Shown here: positions 60,384-64,000 of the stretch, one piece after another
Layout: every line of letters starts with the position of its first letter
Position numbering within the stretch: position 1 is the stretch's first letter
Assembly (NCBI GenBank): GCA_934675205.1
Contig: CAKUPQ010000001.1
Coordinates: 124,001 to 188,000, forward strand
Length of the DNA: 64,000 nt
DNA from: an uncultured Flavobacteriaceae bacterium
GTDB taxonomy: Bacteria; Bacteroidota; Bacteroidia; Flavobacteriales; Flavobacteriaceae
Reading direction: 5' to 3'
Translations under genes and position numbers: made by a program
The notes under the pieces: generated by a model
Databases searched by the model: none
Told to the model about the DNA's origin: nothing
Seen by the model: only the letters and a program-made list of their open reading frames with translations

Positions 60384-62600
60384 TTAATTCAATATTCGAA
60401 TTACCTTATCAATTCCGTCCACTTTTTTGATATTGTCAATCAATCTTTTCAGAACGGTATTGTTCGGAACAACAACGGAAATCTGTCCGTTAAAAATTCC
60501 TGCATCACTGCTCAACGAAATGCTCCGTATATTTACCTGCATATTGTTTGAAATAACTTTAGTCAGTTCGTTAGTAAGCCCGAGCGAATCCATTCCTGTG
60601 ATTTTTAAAGTAGCTTTGAATTCCTGTTGTGAGGAATCAATCCATTTGGCAGGAATGATGCGATAAGCATAATTTGAACGCAAACTAATCGCATTCGGAC
60701 AATCCGTTTTGTGGACTTTAATTCCCTCATTTATCGTAACAAACCCGAAAACTTTATCTCCCGGTATCGGATTACAGCAACTCGAAAGTTTGTAGTCGAG
60801 CTTTTCTTCGTCTTTCCCGAAAACCAATAAATCATAATTTTGACTGATTTCGTTTCTTTGAATTTCTTCCGGATTAACCGTCGGACTACTTCGTTTGATT
60901 TTCTTGAAAAAATTCATAAAGCTACTGCTCTTTTGAGCCGCAAACTCCTTGAGTTGTTGGTTGTTGATTGTTCCGATTCCGGCACGGTAAAACAAATCCA
61001 AACTCGTTTTTAATTTAAAGAATACGACAAGTTCGTTTATCGTATTTTCGTTAAGCGTAATTTTCAAATGTCGCAACTTTCTTTCGAGGATTTCTTTTCC
61101 TTCTTCGGCTATTTTCTTAATGTCTTCGTTTAGAACATTTCGAATTTTGTTCTTTGCCCTCGAAGTAGTTACATAATCCAGCCAGTTGGCAGTCGGTTTT
61201 TGATTTTGTGAAGTGATGATTTCGACTTGGTCACCACTTTTTAGTTCATGGTTTAACGGGACGAGCTTTCCGTTCACACGAGTTCCACGAGTTTTGAGTC
61301 CGATATCGGTATGTATGCTAAACGCAAAATCCAAAGCGGTTGCTCCTTTCGGAAGCGAACGGATTTCGCCTTTTGGGGTAAAGACATAAATTTCTTTGGA
61401 ATACAGATTCAGCTTAAAGTCTTCTACGAAATCAACCGCATTCGATTCCTGATTTTCCAAAGCCTCACGCAACAGGTTTACCCATAAATCCAAGCTGTTT
61501 TCTTCTCTTTCTCCTTGTTTGTATTTGTAATGAGCCGCATATCCTTTTTCAGCTATTTCGTCCATTCGCTCACTTCGGATTTGCACTTCAACCCAACGTC
61601 CTTTTGGCCCCATAACGGTAATATGCAAGGCTTCGTATCCCGTAGATTTTGGAGCAGAAATCCAATCTCGCAACCGGCTCGGACTCGGTCTGAAGTGGTC
61701 GGTAACAATCGAATAAATCTTCCAAGCCGCAAATTTTTCTTCATTGGGCTTACTTTTGTAAACTATCCGTAAAGCAAATTTATCGTAAACTTCGTCAAAA
61801 GTTACGTTTTGAGTTTTTATTTTTCTCCAAATGGAATAAATAGATTTCGGTCGTCCTTTTATGGAATAATCCAATCCCTCTTTGTCCAAAGATTCTTTCA
61901 GAACGTCAGAAATACTCTTTATATAAGCGTCCTGTTCTTCTTTGGTTTCTTTCATTTTACTGACAATGTCCTCATAAACTTCGGGTTCGGTATATTTCAA
62001 CCCTAAATCTTCGAGTTCGCTCTTGATGTTGTACAAGCCTAATCTGTGAGCAAGTGGAGCATATATATAAAGTGTTTCTGATGCAATTTTTGCCTGTTTG
62101 TAATCAGCCATTGATCCCATTGTCTGCATATTATGCAATCGGTCGGCAATTTTGATGAGGATTACCCGAACATCGTCATTCAGGGTAAGTAACATTTTAC
62201 GGAAATTTTCCGCTTGAAGCGAAATGTCCTGATCGGTTTTTACTTGAGCGATTTTGGTTAACCCCTCTACGATTTGTGCTATTTTCGGGTTGAACATCCT
62301 CTCGATATCCTCAACCGTAATCGGAGTATCTTCCACGACATCGTGCATCAGGGCAGCCGCAATAGAGGTTGGCCCCAAACCGATTTCGGAAGCTACAATT
62401 TTAGCCACTGCAATCGGATGGAAAATATAAGCCTCTCCTGACTTTCTTCTTTGGTCTTTGTGAGCCTCAACAGCTACATCAAAAGCCTTGCGAATCAGCT
62501 TTTTATCATCGTCATTCAAAGTCTGATAGCTGATTCGTAACAACTCTTTGTACTCCTTTGCTATTGCTTTATTTTCTTCTTCTAATTCAAGCTCTGTCAT
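60384..62600 (-). CDS. rel: RelA/SpoT-type bifunctional (p)ppGpp synthetase/hydrolase
   Basis: This enzyme sets the stringent-response alarmone level. The 738-residue protein has an intact HD hydrolase domain (HDVVED at 86-91), a synthetase domain (GYEALHITVMG, EVQIRSERMDEIAEKGYAAH), TGS (LPKGATALDFAFSIH) and a C-terminal ACT domain. Both active sites look intact, as expected for the single long Rel of Bacteroidota. It is divergent from fadD. Confidence 0.95.
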   Translation of the reverse strand: MTELELEEENKAIAKEYKELLRISYQTLNDDDKKLIRKAFDVAVEAHKDQRRKSGEAYIFHPIAVAKIVASEIGLGPTSIAAALMHDVVEDTPITVEDIERMFNPKIAQIVEGLTKIAQVKTDQDISLQAENFRKMLLTLNDDVRVILIKIADRLHNMQTMGSMADYKQAKIASETLYIYAPLAHRLGLYNIKSELEDLGLKYTEPEVYEDIVSKMKETKEEQDAYIKSISDVLKESLDKEGLDYSIKGRPKSIYSIWRKIKTQNVTFDEVYDKFALRIVYKSKPNEEKFAAWKIYSIVTDHFRPSPSRLRDWISAPKSTGYEALHITVMGPKGRWVEVQIRSERMDEIAEKGYAAHYKYKQGEREENSLDLWVNLLREALENQESNAVDFVEDFKLNLYSKEIYVFTPKGEIRSLPKGATALDFAFSIHTDIGLKTRGTRVNGKLVPLNHELKSGDQVEIITSQNQKPTANWLDYVTTSRAKNKIRNVLNEDIKKIAEEGKEILERKLRHLKITLNENTINELVVFFKLKTSLDLFYRAGIGTINNQQLKEFAAQKSSSFMNFFKKIKRSSPTVNPEEIQRNEISQNYDLLVFGKDEEKLDYKLSSCCNPIPGDKVFGFVTINEGIKVHKTDCPNAISLRSNYAYRIIPAKWIDSSQQEFKATLKITGMDSLGLTNELTKVISNNMQVNIRSISLSSDAGIFNGQISVVVPNNTVLKRLIDNIKKVDGIDKVIRILN

Positions 62601-62745
62601 ACTTCAAAATCTATAACCTAAAATTACAACATTTCTTCTGAATTGCAATCACAATTTTAAAAGAAATTTTAAAAAAAATAAAAAATATGATTTTTTCAAA
62701 AAAAAACACTAATTTGCAGGATATTGAACAAACACCTATACTGCT

Positions 62746-64000
62746 ATGAGTGAGATTACAAGATTATTTGATTTTCCGTATTATCAGCTGAAAAATCATC
62801 CGTTAAGCGATGCTTTGGTAACAAAACACAACGGAACTTGGGAAAAAACGTCAACCCAAGAATACATTAATAAAGCAAATGCTGTTTCGAGAGCTTTATT
62901 AAAATTAGGAGTACAAAAAAACCAAAAAATAGGAATTATTTCGTCAACCAACCGAACGGAATGGAATATTATGGATGTCGGAATCCTGCAAACAGGAGCT
63001 CAAAACGTGCCGATTTACCCAACTATTTCCGAAACGGATTACCAGTTTATTCTGAATCATTCCGAATCGGTGTATTGTTTTGTTTCGGATAAAGAAGTTT
63101 TTGACAAACTGAATGCTGTTAAGCACAATATTTCGACTTTGAAAGAAATTTATTCGTTTGACGAAATTCCGGGTTGTAAAAATTGGAAAGAACTTTTGGA
63201 ATTAGGTGCAGACCAGTCCAATCAAAACGAAGTGGAAGAACGCAAAAACTCAATTCAAACCGATGATTTGGCAACGTTAATCTATACTTCGGGAACAACA
63301 GGACAACCCAAAGGAGTAATGCTTTCGCACAAAAATATCATTTCAAATGTATTGGGAAGTTCAAACCGAGTTCCCTTTGAAGTCGGACAATATAAAGGGC
63401 TTAGCTTTTTACCGATTTGTCATATTTTTGAAAGAATGATTGTTTATCTCTATCAATATTATAGCGTTTCGATACATTTTGCCGAAAGTATCGAAAAAAT
63501 CAGTGACAACCTCAAAGAAGTAAAACCTCACGTAATGACGGTTGTTCCGAGATTATTAGAAAAAGTGTACGATAAAATTTATGCCAAAGGAGCAGATTTG
63601 ACAGGAATCAAAAAGAGATTATTCTTCTGGGCTTTGGATTTAGGTTTTGAGTATGAGCCTTACGGAGCAAAAGGAAGTTGGTACGAGTTCAAACTAAAGA
63701 TTGCTAAAAAGCTGATTTTCAGCAAATGGCAAGAGGCTTTGGGAGGACAGTTGAAATTACTCGTTTCGGGAAGTGCTCCACTTCAACCTCGTTTGGCAAA
63801 AGTATTTACAGCTGCGGGAATCCCTGTTATGGAGGGTTACGGGCTTACCGAAACTTCACCTGTAATTTCCGTAAATGATATGCGAAACGGAGGTTTTAGA
63901 GCGGGAACTGTAGGAAGACCGATTGATAATGTGGAAGTCAAAATTGCCGAAGACGGAGAAATCTTGTGCAAAGGACCAAACGTGATGATTGGCTACTACA
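62746..64000 (+). CDS. fadD: Long-chain acyl-CoA synthetase (3' end beyond window)
   Basis: This enzyme activates fatty acids to acyl-CoA through an acyl-adenylate. The visible 418 residues contain the AMP-binding P-loop LIYTSGTTGQPKGVML, the PICHIFER block and the adenylate motif EGYGLTETSPV. It belongs to the AMP-forming long-chain group found in Bacteroidota. The start at ATG 62746 follows TAATTTGCAG, a one-base-short version of the -7 element. The gene is cut by the window edge. Confidence 0.94.
   Translation, partial: MSEITRLFDFPYYQLKNHPLSDALVTKHNGTWEKTSTQEYINKANAVSRALLKLGVQKNQKIGIISSTNRTEWNIMDVGILQTGAQNVPIYPTISETDYQFILNHSESVYCFVSDKEVFDKLNAVKHNISTLKEIYSFDEIPGCKNWKELLELGADQSNQNEVEERKNSIQTDDLATLIYTSGTTGQPKGVMLSHKNIISNVLGSSNRVPFEVGQYKGLSFLPICHIFERMIVYLYQYYSVSIHFAESIEKISDNLKEVKPHVMTVVPRLLEKVYDKIYAKGADLTGIKKRLFFWALDLGFEYEPYGAKGSWYEFKLKIAKKLIFSKWQEALGGQLKLLVSGSAPLQPRLAKVFTAAGIPVMEGYGLTETSPVISVNDMRNGGFRAGTVGRPIDNVEVKIAEDGEILCKGPNVMIGYY

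Overview
The window is chromosomal DNA from a member of the Bacteroidota, most likely the class Flavobacteriia. It is AT-rich, and most genes lack a Shine-Dalgarno sequence. Many upstream regions carry the Bacteroidota promoter element TAnnTTTG, often as TATCTTTG. Lineage-typical proteins include a GYDIA-type GHMP kinase, a DUF4837 lipoprotein, GH92 mannosidase, CarboxypepD_reg proteins, an Omp85 protein and many short lipoproteins. I cannot name the genus from sequence alone. There is no rRNA, transposase, phage gene or CRISPR array.

Layout. 1-22196: housekeeping and envelope genes (partial sppA, a TonB-like lipoprotein, tsaB, an Omp85 barrel, a TPR protein, gyrA, queA, a GHMP kinase, plsC, trpS, an S8 protease, a metallo-beta-lactamase-fold hydrolase, small membrane proteins, an acetyltransferase, a DUF4837 lipoprotein, a LysM lytic transglycosylase, pgk, an FAD oxidoreductase, mtgA). 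22355-30007: GH92, an HhH protein, acyl-CoA dehydrogenase, a processive glycosyltransferase, a lipoprotein and rnhA. 30102-32805: tsf, rpsB, rpsI, rplM. 32934-41494: hutH, a thioesterase, folD, serS, thiolase and an NlpC/P60 hydrolase. 41574-43114: an Rrf2 regulator with an oxidoreductase and a DoxX protein. 43222-47658: a secreted protein and purL. 53152-64000: a degenerate dihydroorotase, a WG-repeat gene, mfd, a membrane protein/HTH pair, initiator tRNA, rel and partial fadD.

The most unusual part is 47708-52545. An operon encodes a BCS1-like AAA+ ATPase, a divergent GIY-YIG-like protein, a uracil-DNA-glycosylase-like protein, a putative nuclease-fold protein and a WYL-domain regulator. 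It is followed by a UVR-motif protein and faces a divergent lipoprotein gene. Three promoters here share an 18-bp motif (core GTCATAnTTTGkCGG) at an identical 18-bp distance from the -7 element, so they look like one regulon controlled by the WYL protein. The parts suggest a DNA-damage or anti-phage response, but this is inference.

Two single-gene insertions carry the same signature. The nuclease-like gene is flanked by an 81-bp duplication of the start of the WYL gene. The WG-repeat gene is flanked by an 89-bp duplication of the end of mfd. Several families of intergenic repeats are also present, including a 160-bp MITE-like element in two inverted copies. Positions of short sites were counted by hand and may be off by one or two bases.
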